A stretch of DNA of 5,514 bases from JBKHXU01 sp046565865 (GTDB lineage Bacteria; Pseudomonadota; Gammaproteobacteria; Acidiferrobacterales; Sulfurifustaceae). Position numbers and translations under genes: made by a program. Position 1 is the stretch's first letter. Every line of letters starts with the position of its first letter. Shown in pieces: positions 1 to 5,514 of this stretch. Under the pieces are notes generated by a model. That model did not search any database. It worked only from the letters and a program-made list of their open reading frames with translations, and had not been told where the DNA came from. The DNA is taken from the NCBI GenBank assembly GCA_046565865.1, contig JBKHXU010000150.1, forward strand, positions 1 to 5,514, written 5' to 3'.

Positions 1-751
1 ACACGAGCCCCGCGATGTACCAGGCGTACGTCGGCGGCGTGTTGTACATCGATTCGTTTTCGGCCGCGACCTTGTAGTCCATGATGCTGGCGGTATTCGC
101 CGGCGCATGGCCGATCAAATCGTCGCGTACGATGACGATCGTAAGTCCCGCGGGACCGACGTTCTTCTGCGCACCCGCGTAGATGACGCCGAATTTCGTG
201 ACATCGATCGGGCGCGAGAGGATGGTCGACGACATGTCCGCCACCAGCGGCACGTCGCCCGACTCCGGTATCCAATGAAACTCGACGCCGCCGATGGTTT
301 CGTTCGGCGTGTAATGCAGGTACGCGGCGTTCGGGTCGCGCTTCCACTCCTTCTGCGGCGGGATGGTGCTGAAGTTGCTCGCCTCGGACGTGGCGACCAC
401 GTTCGCGCGGCCATATTTCTTGGCCTCGGATATCGCCTTCTTCGACCACTGTCCGGTATTCACGTAGTCCGCGCTCGGCTTCCCACGCAGCAGATTGATG
501 GGCACCATCGCAAACTGCCCGGTTGCACCGCCTTGCAGGAACAGCACCTTATAGTTCGCCGGAATGCCCATCAGCTCGCGCAGGTCGGCCTCGGCCTTCT
601 GCGCGATGCTTAAAAATTCCTTGCCGCGATGGCTCATTTCCATCACCGACATGCCGGAACTGCGCCAATTCACCAGCTCGTCACGCGCCTGAGCCAATAC
701 CTCTTCCGGCAACACCGCCGGGCCTGCACTGAAGTTATAAATACGGGGCAT
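1..751 (-). CDS. serC: Phosphoserine aminotransferase SerC, 5' part (C-terminus outside window)
   Basis: This gene encodes the pyridoxal-phosphate (PLP) enzyme that transaminates 3-phosphohydroxypyruvate with glutamate to give 3-phosphoserine. In many proteobacteria it also acts on the equivalent 4-phosphoerythronate-derived keto acid in PLP synthesis. It is cytosolic, a fold-type I class V aminotransferase. Reading the minus strand from ATG at 751 gives 250 residues with no stop; the family is usually about 360, so roughly the last 110 are missing. Visible landmarks are the N-terminal motif IYNFSAGPAVLP (4-15), SHRGKEF (40-46, with the substrate-contact pair His41-Arg42), LQGGATGQF (72-80, PLP phosphate loop), Trp102, NETIGGVEF (150-158), Asp172 in ADMSSTILSRP (pairs with the pyridine nitrogen), and the Schiff-base Lys196 in YAGAQKNVGPAG. 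The ATG start fits the family N-terminus; an in-frame TTG lies directly before it, and only a weak GGA ribosome site is seen about 6-10 bases upstream. It follows gyrA on the same strand after 92 bp with no obvious promoter, so readthrough from gyrA is plausible. Assignment is very secure. Confidence 0.97.
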   Translation of the reverse strand, partial: MPRIYNFSAGPAVLPEEVLAQARDELVNWRSSGMSVMEMSHRGKEFLSIAQKAEADLRELMGIPANYKVLFLQGGATGQFAMVPINLLRGKPSADYVNTGQWSKKAISEAKKYGRANVVATSEASNFSTIPPQKEWKRDPNAAYLHYTPNETIGGVEFHWIPESGDVPLVADMSSTILSRPIDVTKFGVIYAGAQKNVGPAGLTIVIVRDDLIGHAPANTASIMDYKVAAENESMYNTPPTYAWYIAGLV

Positions 752-780
752 CAATGTTTTCCAAGTCGACCAATCGTTGC

Positions 781-838
781 GCTCCGCCCCCACCCCAACC
801 CTCCCCCGCTTGCCGGGGAGGGAATGGGAGGGGGGAGC
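781..838. repeat. Long imperfect C/G-rich hairpin between gyrA and serC (REP-like intergenic repeat)
   Basis: On the plus strand a C-rich arm (781-806) faces a G-rich arm (815-838). The inner stem is perfect over 8 bp: CCCTCCCC at 799-806 pairs with GGGGAGGG at 815-822 across an 8-base loop. The pairing continues outward with mismatches (AA opposite AA at 797-798/823-824) and closes with GCTCC (781-785) against GGAGC (834-838). It begins only 5 bases after the gyrA stop and fills most of the 92-bp spacer. No T-run follows the hairpin on the minus strand, so it is not a canonical intrinsic terminator. From memory, C-rich/G-rich palindromes of this type recur in intergenic regions of many proteobacteria. 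A role in 3'-end protection of gyrA mRNA, or in partial uncoupling of serC, is inference. Confidence 0.75.
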
Positions 839-843
839 CGTGT

Positions 844-3414
844 TTACGAAGAAGCGCTCTCCGGCTCGTCTTCTGTCTCTAGTACTTTTTCGATACCTGC
901 CAACCGTTCACCCTCGGCAGACATTTCGATCAAGCGCACGCCCTGTGTATTACGGCTCACCTGCGAGATCTCTTTGACGCGCGTGCGAATCAACGTACCG
1001 GCGTTGGTGATAAGCATCACCTCATCGCTCGCATCGACCACGCAGGCACCGACGACCGGACCATTGCGCTCGCTCACCTGGATCGAGATCACGCCCTGCC
1101 CGCCGCGCCGGTGTGCCGGGTATTCGGTCAGCAACGTGCGCTTGCCATACCCGTGTTGAGTTGCGGTCAGTACCGCAATGTCGTTGCTCGCGCCGTTGCA
1201 CGCGATAATGAGCGACACCACCTGCTGACCATCTTTGAGATCAATGCCACGCACGCCGCGCGCGGCGCGGCCCATCGGCCGCACCTCCGACTCGTTGAAG
1301 CGCACGCATTTGCCGGCGTCGCTGAACAGCAGTATCTCGCACTTACCGTTGGTGAGGCCGACGCCGATGAGGCGATTGCCCTGCTCCAGTTCGATCGCCT
1401 TGATGCCGGTCGAGCGCGGGCGCGTGAACTCGACAAGTTCGGTCTTTTTTACCGTGCCGTCGGAGGTCGCCATGAACACGAACCCGCCCTGGTCGAAGTC
1501 GCGCACCGGCAAAATGGCGTTGATGTTTTCGCCCTCTTCGAGCGGCAGCAGATTCACGATCGGCTTGCCGCGCGCGCCGCGCCCGGCCTGCGGAATTTCG
1601 TAAACCTTGCGCCAGTACACTTTGCCACGGCTGGTGAAGCAAAGGATGGTCGAGTGTGTGTTGGCAATGATCAGCTTCTCAACGAAGTCTTCTTCCTTGA
1701 CGCTGGTCGCGACCTTGCCACGCCCACCGCGCCGCTGCGCGCGGTATGCGGTGAGCGGTTGCGACTTGATGTAACCCGCGTGCGACAGCGTGACCACCAC
1801 GTCTTCTTCCGCGATCAGGTCTTCGACGCTGACGCTCACCCGCTGCTGGGCAATCTCCGTGCGCCGTGCGTCGCCGTACTGATCGCGGATCGCGGTCAGC
1901 TCCTCGCGGATCACGCGCATGAGCCGGTCGGGATTGGCCAGGATGTCGAGTAGGTCGGCAATCGTTTTCAGGATCTCGGCGTACTCAGCGCGCAACCTGT
2001 CTTGCTCGAGCCCGGTCAAGCGATGCAGCCGCAGATCGAGGATCGCCTGCGCCTGCGCCTCGGATAACCAATAGCCGTCCTTGCGTAGACCGAACTCAGG
2101 CGCGAGACCTTGCGGACGCGAGATGCTGATGTCGGCACCGGCGAGCATTTTCGTGACGATCGACGCCTTCCACGCGCGCGCCATCATCTTGGTCTTGGCC
2201 TCGGCCGGATCCTTGGCCGATTTGATCAGCGCCACCATCTCGTCGATGTTCTCGAGCGCGACCGCAAGGCCCTCCAACACGTGCCCGCGTTCGCGCGACT
2301 TGCGCAGATCGTAGATGCTGCGGCGCGTGACGACTTCGCGCCGGTGCTGAATGAAATATTCGAGCAGCTGCTTTAGGTTCAGCACCAGCGGCTGGTTGTT
2401 GACCAGCGCCACCATGTTCACGCCGAACACGGTTTGCAGCGCCGTGTGCTCGTAGAGGTTGTTCAGGATCACGTCCGACACTTCGCCGCGCTTGAGCTCA
2501 ATTACCATGCGCATGCCGGACTTGTCGGACTCGTCGCGCAGCTCGGCGATACCTTCGATCTTGCCGTCCTTCACCAGCTCGGCGATGTGCTCCAAGAGCC
2601 GCGCCTTGTTCACTTGGTACGGCAGCTCGGTCACGACGATGGTCTGGCGACCGTTCTTGTCGTCGGTCTCGATTTCTACCCGCGCCCGTATCGAGATACG
2701 CCCGCGCCCGGTCTCGTACGCCTCGCGAATGCCCTCGACGCCGTTGATGATCGCCGCCGTCGGAAAGTCCGGCCCCGGCACGTGCTGCATCAGATCGACT
2801 ACCGTGACGTCGGGTTTGTCGATGAGCATGAGGCAGGCGTTCACGACTTCGGTGAGATTGTGCGGCGGGATGTTTGTCGCCATACCGACGGCAATACCCG
2901 AAGAGCCATTGACCAATAGATTCGGCACTCGGCTCGGCAGCACCACCGGCTCTTTCTCGGAGCCGTCGTAGTTCGGCGCGAAGTCGACCGTTTCCTTGTC
3001 GAGGTCGGCCAGCATCTCGTGCGCGATGCGCGACATGCGGATTTCGGTGTAGCGCATCGCCGCCGGCGCGTCGCCGTCGACCGAGCCGAAGTTGCCTTGG
3101 CCGTCGATGATCGGATAGCGCATGGAAAAGCTCTGCGCCAGACGCACGATGGTGTCGTACACCGCGGTGTCGCCGTGCGGGTGGTATTTACCGATCACAT
3201 CACCGACCACGCGCGCCGACTTTTTATAAGGTTTGTTCCAGTCGTTACCAAGCTCGTGCATCGCGTACAACACGCGCCGATGCACCGGCTTCATGCCGTC
3301 GCGCACGTCCGGCAGCGCCCGGCCCACGATCACGCTCATGGCGTAATCGAGGTACGACTGTTTCATCTCGTCTTCGAGATTGACCGGTATCGTTTCTTTG
3401 GCGAACTGCTCCAT
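844..3414 (-). CDS. gyrA: DNA gyrase subunit A
   Basis: GyrA is the DNA-cleaving and rejoining subunit of the A2B2 gyrase, which introduces negative supercoils using ATP hydrolysed by GyrB. The product has 856 residues (E. coli GyrA has 875), and the ATG at 3414 gives the family N-terminus, with SYLDYAMSVIVGRALPDVRDG aligning to E. coli without offset. In order: winged-helix/CAP-like breakage domain with the quinolone-resistance region (HPHGDTAVYD, Thr83 and Asp87), catalytic Tyr122 in AAMRYTEIRMS, tower domain, coiled-coil region with the LDLRLHRLTGLE segment (459-470), and the DNA-wrapping beta-pinwheel. The pinwheel carries the GyrA box QRRGGRG at 560-566, needed for supercoiling as opposed to topoisomerase IV activity. 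The protein ends in a short acidic tail (ETEDEPESASS). An AGGA sequence at 3428-3431 is the only ribosome-site candidate and lies rather far (13 bases) from the ATG. The gene sits between mtnA and serC on the same strand. The GyrA box and exact numbering argue against ParC. No frameshift or missing active residue is seen. Confidence 0.99.
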   Translation of the reverse strand: MEQFAKETIPVNLEDEMKQSYLDYAMSVIVGRALPDVRDGMKPVHRRVLYAMHELGNDWNKPYKKSARVVGDVIGKYHPHGDTAVYDTIVRLAQSFSMRYPIIDGQGNFGSVDGDAPAAMRYTEIRMSRIAHEMLADLDKETVDFAPNYDGSEKEPVVLPSRVPNLLVNGSSGIAVGMATNIPPHNLTEVVNACLMLIDKPDVTVVDLMQHVPGPDFPTAAIINGVEGIREAYETGRGRISIRARVEIETDDKNGRQTIVVTELPYQVNKARLLEHIAELVKDGKIEGIAELRDESDKSGMRMVIELKRGEVSDVILNNLYEHTALQTVFGVNMVALVNNQPLVLNLKQLLEYFIQHRREVVTRRSIYDLRKSRERGHVLEGLAVALENIDEMVALIKSAKDPAEAKTKMMARAWKASIVTKMLAGADISISRPQGLAPEFGLRKDGYWLSEAQAQAILDLRLHRLTGLEQDRLRAEYAEILKTIADLLDILANPDRLMRVIREELTAIRDQYGDARRTEIAQQRVSVSVEDLIAEEDVVVTLSHAGYIKSQPLTAYRAQRRGGRGKVATSVKEEDFVEKLIIANTHSTILCFTSRGKVYWRKVYEIPQAGRGARGKPIVNLLPLEEGENINAILPVRDFDQGGFVFMATSDGTVKKTELVEFTRPRSTGIKAIELEQGNRLIGVGLTNGKCEILLFSDAGKCVRFNESEVRPMGRAARGVRGIDLKDGQQVVSLIIACNGASNDIAVLTATQHGYGKRTLLTEYPAHRRGGQGVISIQVSERNGPVVGACVVDASDEVMLITNAGTLIRTRVKEISQVSRNTQGVRLIEMSAEGERLAGIEKVLETEDEPESASS

Positions 3415-3446
3415 GCGCGGTTGGCGGTCCTAAAGTTCGAGAGTTG

Positions 3447-3475
3447 AAAAAAATGCGCCGGCGGTCCGCCGGCAC
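3447..3475 (-). terminator. Intrinsic terminator-like hairpin with T7, downstream of mtnA and just upstream of gyrA
   Basis: Read on the minus strand, GTGCCGGCG (3475-3467) pairs with CGCCGGCGC (3463-3455) across a 3-base loop; all nine pairs are G-C or C-G except one T-G wobble. After A at 3454, seven T residues follow (3453-3447). This is a textbook Rho-independent terminator shape. It lies 80 bases past the mtnA stop and ends 32 bases before the gyrA start. The simple reading is a terminator for mtnA. On the plus strand the same hairpin is followed soon after by TTTT (3477-3480), so it could work weakly in both directions, though no plus-strand gene runs into it. The gyrA promoter candidates lie upstream of it, which raises an attenuator reading. 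Confidence 0.8.
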
Positions 3476-3489
3476 GTTTTAGGCCCGAA

Positions 3490-3498
3490 ATCTTACCA
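3490..3498 (-). promoter_or_regulatory. Weak candidate extended -10 for gyrA (proximal)
   Basis: On the minus strand TGGTAAGAT is an extended -10: TG, one base, then TAAGAT, which matches TATAAT at 4 of 6. No convincing -35 is found 16-18 bases upstream. Transcription would start near 3483 and give a gyrA leader of about 69 bases that contains the whole terminator-like hairpin. This is a motif match only and could be chance. Confidence 0.25.
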
Positions 3499-3517
3499 CG
3501 GGCAGGCCGACTCCCGC

Positions 3518-3526
3518 ATTAGAACA
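3518..3526 (-). promoter_or_regulatory. Weak candidate extended -10 for gyrA (distal)
   Basis: On the minus strand TGTTCTAAT is an extended -10: TG, one base, then TCTAAT, which matches TATAAT at 5 of 6. It lies about 29-37 bases past the mtnA stop. The matching -35 position is poor. Transcription would start near 3511, giving a gyrA leader of about 97 bases that includes the hairpin at 3455-3475. It is the better of the two -10 matches in this spacer, but still only a motif match. Confidence 0.3.
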
Positions 3527-3554
3527 GTGGGTTAGCAACTCGCGGAGATCGCTT

Positions 3555-4613
3555 CTAACCGCGCAATAGTGCTTCGATTTTTTCGCGGTTGGGCGCCTGT
3601 ACCACGCCCTTTTCGGTGACAAGCGCGTCGACCAGGCTGGCCGGCGTGATATCGAACGCCGGATTCCAGGCGCGCGCGCCGGCCGGCGTCACCGTTGCGC
3701 CGCCATACGCCAGCACTTCGGACTCAGGCCGTGCCTCGATCGCGATCGATGCGCCGTCCGGGGTGGCAAGATCGACCGTGGAAGTCGGCGCCACCACCAT
3801 GAATTTGACGCCGTGATGCCGCGCCGCCAGCGCCGTCATATAGGTACCAATCTTGTTGGCGACATCGCCGTTGGCCGCCACCCGATCGGCGCCAACCACC
3901 ACCCACTGCACGTTGCCTTGCTGCATGAGATACGCCGCGGCGCTGTCGGCGATCAAGGTGGTGGGTATGCCCTCCTCGATCAATTCCCACGCCGTAAGCC
4001 GCGCGCCCTGGAGCCACGGCCGGGTTTCGTCGGCGTAGACCTTACTAATGCGACCTTTCGCGGCGCCGGCACGGATAACACCCAGCGCCGTACCGTAGCC
4101 GCCGGTCGCGAGCGCGCCGGTGTTGCAGTGCGTAAGCACGCCGCTGCCCGGAGCAATGAGCTCGGCACCGAGCGCACCCATGCGGTGATTGGCGGCGATG
4201 TCGTCGGCGTGAATGCGCTGCGCCTCTTCGAGCAGCCGCGGCGTCGGGTCGCCGTCCTTGTGCGCCGCGATGAGTTTGCGCATGCGTGAGATAGCCCAGG
4301 CGAGATTGACCGCGGTCGGACGCGCCTGCGCCAAATACCGCAAGTCGGCTTCGAGCGCAGCGCGCCAGTTGGCGGGATTGGCGGCATAGCGCTCACGCGC
4401 CGCCATCACCACCGCGTACGCCGCGGTAATACCGATCGCCGGCGCACCGCGCACTACCATGTCGCGGATCGCCTGCGCGGCGTCGTAAACGTGGCCAAGT
4501 TGCACGTACTCCAACTTGGCCGGTAGCCGGCGCTGATCGATCAACTTTATGCCGCCGTCTACCCATTCCACGGCACGGACGCGGTCGTACGGAATGGTGC
4601 TGGATTTCGCCAT
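3555..4613 (-). CDS. mtnA: S-methyl-5-thioribose-1-phosphate isomerase MtnA
   Basis: MtnA converts 5-methylthioribose-1-phosphate (MTR-1-P), an aldose, to 5-methylthioribulose-1-phosphate in the cytosolic methionine salvage pathway. The product is 352 residues, normal for the family, which is related to the eIF2B alpha/beta/delta regulatory subunits. Visible landmarks are RGAPAIG (55-61), the THCNTGALATGGYGTALG segment (161-178) holding the expected catalytic Cys163, DETRPWLQGARLTAWEL (195-211), and GADRVAANGDVANKIGTY (241-258) holding the expected catalytic Asp243. The C-terminal half is the Rossmann-like part, with NPAFDITP at 317-324. These residues separate MtnA from true eIF2B subunits and from ribose-1,5-bisphosphate isomerases less directly, but the full motif set is typical MtnA. 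ATG at 4613 is the only usable start, because an in-frame TGA lies 7 codons upstream at 4632-4634 with no other start between. No ribosome site is visible. It is divergent from the deaminase gene and upstream of gyrA. Confidence 0.97.
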   Translation of the reverse strand: MAKSSTIPYDRVRAVEWVDGGIKLIDQRRLPAKLEYVQLGHVYDAAQAIRDMVVRGAPAIGITAAYAVVMAARERYAANPANWRAALEADLRYLAQARPTAVNLAWAISRMRKLIAAHKDGDPTPRLLEEAQRIHADDIAANHRMGALGAELIAPGSGVLTHCNTGALATGGYGTALGVIRAGAAKGRISKVYADETRPWLQGARLTAWELIEEGIPTTLIADSAAAYLMQQGNVQWVVVGADRVAANGDVANKIGTYMTALAARHHGVKFMVVAPTSTVDLATPDGASIAIEARPESEVLAYGGATVTPAGARAWNPAFDITPASLVDALVTEKGVVQAPNREKIEALLRG

Positions 4614-4619
4614 GGCGCA

Positions 4620-4628
4620 AGAATAACA
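4620..4628 (-). promoter_or_regulatory. Candidate extended -10 promoter of mtnA
   Basis: On the minus strand TGTTATTCT is an extended -10: TG, one base, then TATTCT, which matches TATAAT at 4 of 6. The -10 hexamer (4625-4620) ends 6 bases before the mtnA ATG, so transcription would start at or very near the A of the start codon at 4613. No good -35 is found at the usual spacing, which is tolerable for an extended -10. The absence of a Shine-Dalgarno sequence before mtnA agrees with a leaderless transcript. Confidence 0.45.
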
Positions 4629-4652
4629 CGCTCACCGCGTGCGACCACGCTC
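4627..4652. repeat. CACGCTC direct repeat with an opposed GCGTG between the copies, in the divergent promoter region
   Basis: CACGCTC occurs at 4627-4633 and again at 4646-4652, a 19-bp offset. The inverted form GCGTG lies at 4637-4641, giving two overlapping small inverted repeats with 5- and 4-base gaps. The block covers the spacer and -35 position of the mtnA promoter and abuts the -35 of the deaminase promoter, a suitable place for an operator acting on both genes. In GC-rich DNA such short repeats can arise by chance, so an operator role is inference. Confidence 0.3.
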
Positions 4653-4681
4653 CTGCCAGGCGCGAAGGCGTTCGGTATACT
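4653..4681 (+). promoter_or_regulatory. Sigma70-type promoter of the MTA/SAH deaminase gene
   Basis: A -35 CTGCCA (4653-4658, 4 of 6 matches to TTGACA) is followed by exactly 17 bp and then -10 TATACT (4676-4681, 5 of 6 matches to TATAAT). The expected start of transcription is 4688-4689, which coincides with the ATG at 4689. No Shine-Dalgarno sequence lies before that ATG. This is the best promoter match in the window and predicts a leaderless or nearly leaderless mRNA. Confidence 0.6.
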
Positions 4682-4688
4682 GCCGCCC

Positions 4689-5514
4689 ATGCCGCAATCC
4701 ATCGACACCCTCGTTCACGGCCGCTGGGTCATTCCCATCGAACCGCGCGGCACAGTACACGCGCACCACACGATCGCCATCGATGCGGGGCAAATCGTGG
4801 CAGTGCTGCCGAGCGCCGCGGCGAAGACGCGTTACGCCGCGCGCGAGGTCGTCACACTCGATCGGCACGCGATACTGCCGGGCTTCGTCAACGCCCACAC
4901 GCACGCGGCCATGAGCCTATTCCGCGGCCTCGCCGACGATTTGCCGCTGATGGATTGGTTGCAGCACCACATCTGGCCGGCGGAAGCCAAGTGGGCCGGG
5001 CCGGAGTTCGTGCGCGACGGCGCGACGCTCGCGATCGCGGAGATGCTCGCGAGCGGCACCACCTGCTTCAGCGATATGTATTTCTTTCCCGAGGAGACCG
5101 CGCGCGCGTGCCGTCAGATCGGCATGCGCGCGGTGGTTGGTCTCATCCTCATCGACTTCCCCACCGCGTACGCCCAGAACGCCGATGAATATCTGCGCAA
5201 GGGTCTCGAACTGCACGACGCCCTGCGCGACGACGAGCTGGTGCGCACCGCATTCGCGCCGCACGCGCCGTACACCGTCTCCGACGCGCCACTCGCGAAG
5301 CTGCGCACGCTGACTGCGGAACTGGGATTGCCGATCCACATGCACGTACACGAGACCGCACACGAGGTCGAAGCGGCCGTCAGCGCCACCGGCAAGCGCC
5401 CGCTCGCTCGCCTGGCGCAATTGGATTTGCTCGATCCCGCGTTGGTCGCGGTGCACATGACGCAACTTACGGCCGAAGAGATCGCCGCTGTCGCTGCCGC
5501 CTCGGCCAGCGTCG
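4689..5514 (+). CDS. mtaD: 5'-methylthioadenosine/S-adenosylhomocysteine deaminase, TRZ/ATZ family amidohydrolase, 5' part
   Basis: This is a metal-dependent amidohydrolase-superfamily deaminase that would convert methylthioadenosine to methylthioinosine (or SAH to S-inosylhomocysteine) in the cytosol. The ATG at 4689 opens 275 codons with no stop before the window ends; relatives are about 440 residues, so over a third is missing. An N-terminal beta-sandwich segment (about 1-60) leads into the TIM barrel. Visible catalytic features are NAHTHAAMSLFRG (68-80) with metal ligands His70 and His72, DDLPLMDWLQHHIWPAE (83-99), GTTCFSDMYF (123-132), the substrate-site His192 in APHAPYT, His219 as metal ligand and Glu222 in HMHVHET, and His256 in VAVHMTQ. 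The final metal-binding Asp lies beyond the edge. As recalled, the protein is closely similar along its length to P. aeruginosa PA3170, a methylthioadenosine deaminase. The divergent mtnA supports an MTA rather than guanine, cytosine or triazine substrate. Exact substrate preference is inferred. Confidence 0.92.
   Translation, partial: MPQSIDTLVHGRWVIPIEPRGTVHAHHTIAIDAGQIVAVLPSAAAKTRYAAREVVTLDRHAILPGFVNAHTHAAMSLFRGLADDLPLMDWLQHHIWPAEAKWAGPEFVRDGATLAIAEMLASGTTCFSDMYFFPEETARACRQIGMRAVVGLILIDFPTAYAQNADEYLRKGLELHDALRDDELVRTAFAPHAPYTVSDAPLAKLRTLTAELGLPIHMHVHETAHEVEAAVSATGKRPLARLAQLDLLDPALVAVHMTQLTAEEIAAVAAASASV

Noticed and set aside
107..613. A 168-codon plus-strand open frame antisense to serC.
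   Set aside because: The minus strand encodes an unmistakable SerC through this whole stretch, and the plus-strand product has no family features.
781..843. The gyrA-serC hairpin as a Rho-independent terminator of gyrA.
   Set aside because: No T-run follows it on the minus strand, so it was called a repeat or structured element instead.
629..1159. A 176-codon plus-strand frame running across the gyrA-serC spacer, with a proline/glycine-rich segment PHPNPPPLAGEGMGGG.
   Set aside because: The proline/glycine-rich segment is simply the translation of the hairpin repeat at 781-838, and the rest is antisense to serC and gyrA. Such translated repeats are a common source of spurious gene calls.
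1111..1953. A 280-codon plus-strand open frame antisense to gyrA, and similar long frames at 2434-2919, 3019-3447 and 3813-4289.
   Set aside because: They lie wholly or almost wholly opposite gyrA or mtnA, have low-complexity Arg/Ala/His/Val-rich products with no recognisable motif, and are explained by the high GC content of the third codon positions of the real genes.
4917..5465. A 182-codon minus-strand frame and other minus-strand frames opposite the deaminase gene.
   Set aside because: The plus strand carries a continuous amidohydrolase with all expected metal-site motifs; the minus-strand frames are shadows.
1..5514. A hidden defence system, mobile element, CRISPR array, tRNA or toxin-antitoxin pair.
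   Set aside because: Nearly all the sequence is accounted for by four conserved housekeeping genes, and the three spacers (92, 140 and 75 bp) hold only promoter, hairpin and short-repeat signals.

Overview
The window is GC-rich, gene-dense chromosomal DNA from a proteobacterium, most likely a gammaproteobacterium. It reads as a housekeeping region. From memory, the order serC - gyrA - mtnA on one strand with a divergent TRZ/ATZ-type amidohydrolase (mtaD) matches the Pseudomonas aeruginosa arrangement PA3167-PA3170. The proteins also look gammaproteobacterial: GyrA keeps E. coli residue numbering through the quinolone-resistance region and the GyrA box, and carries Thr83 as in Pseudomonas. The sequence alone does not identify the species.

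Layout: (1) 1-751, minus strand, 5' part of serC (phosphoserine aminotransferase), cut by the window edge. (2) 752-843, a short spacer almost filled by a long imperfect C/G-rich hairpin of a type seen as a dispersed intergenic repeat. (3) 844-3414, minus strand, complete gyrA. (4) 3415-3554, a spacer with a strong intrinsic-terminator-like hairpin plus T7 and two weak extended -10 candidates upstream of it. (5) 3555-4613, minus strand, complete mtnA (methylthioribose-1-phosphate isomerase). (6) 4614-4688, a 75-bp divergent promoter region in which both candidate -10 boxes put the transcription start at or next to the start codon. (7) 4689-5514, plus strand, 5' part of a methylthioadenosine (MTA)/S-adenosylhomocysteine (SAH) deaminase, cut by the window edge.

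How the genes fit together: mtnA and the divergent deaminase both belong to salvage of methylthioadenosine, the by-product of polyamine and homoserine-lactone synthesis. The deaminase would convert MTA to methylthioinosine. After phosphorolysis elsewhere in the genome, the resulting methylthioribose-1-phosphate is the MtnA substrate. gyrA encodes the DNA-cleaving subunit of DNA gyrase, and serC serves serine and pyridoxal-phosphate synthesis; their linkage is positional rather than functional.

No mobile element, CRISPR array, tRNA, rRNA, toxin-antitoxin pair or defence gene was seen, and nothing looks like a new multi-gene system. The points worth a second look are regulatory: the paired, possibly leaderless divergent promoters, the terminator-like hairpin placed between any good gyrA promoter and gyrA, and the hairpin repeat between gyrA and serC.
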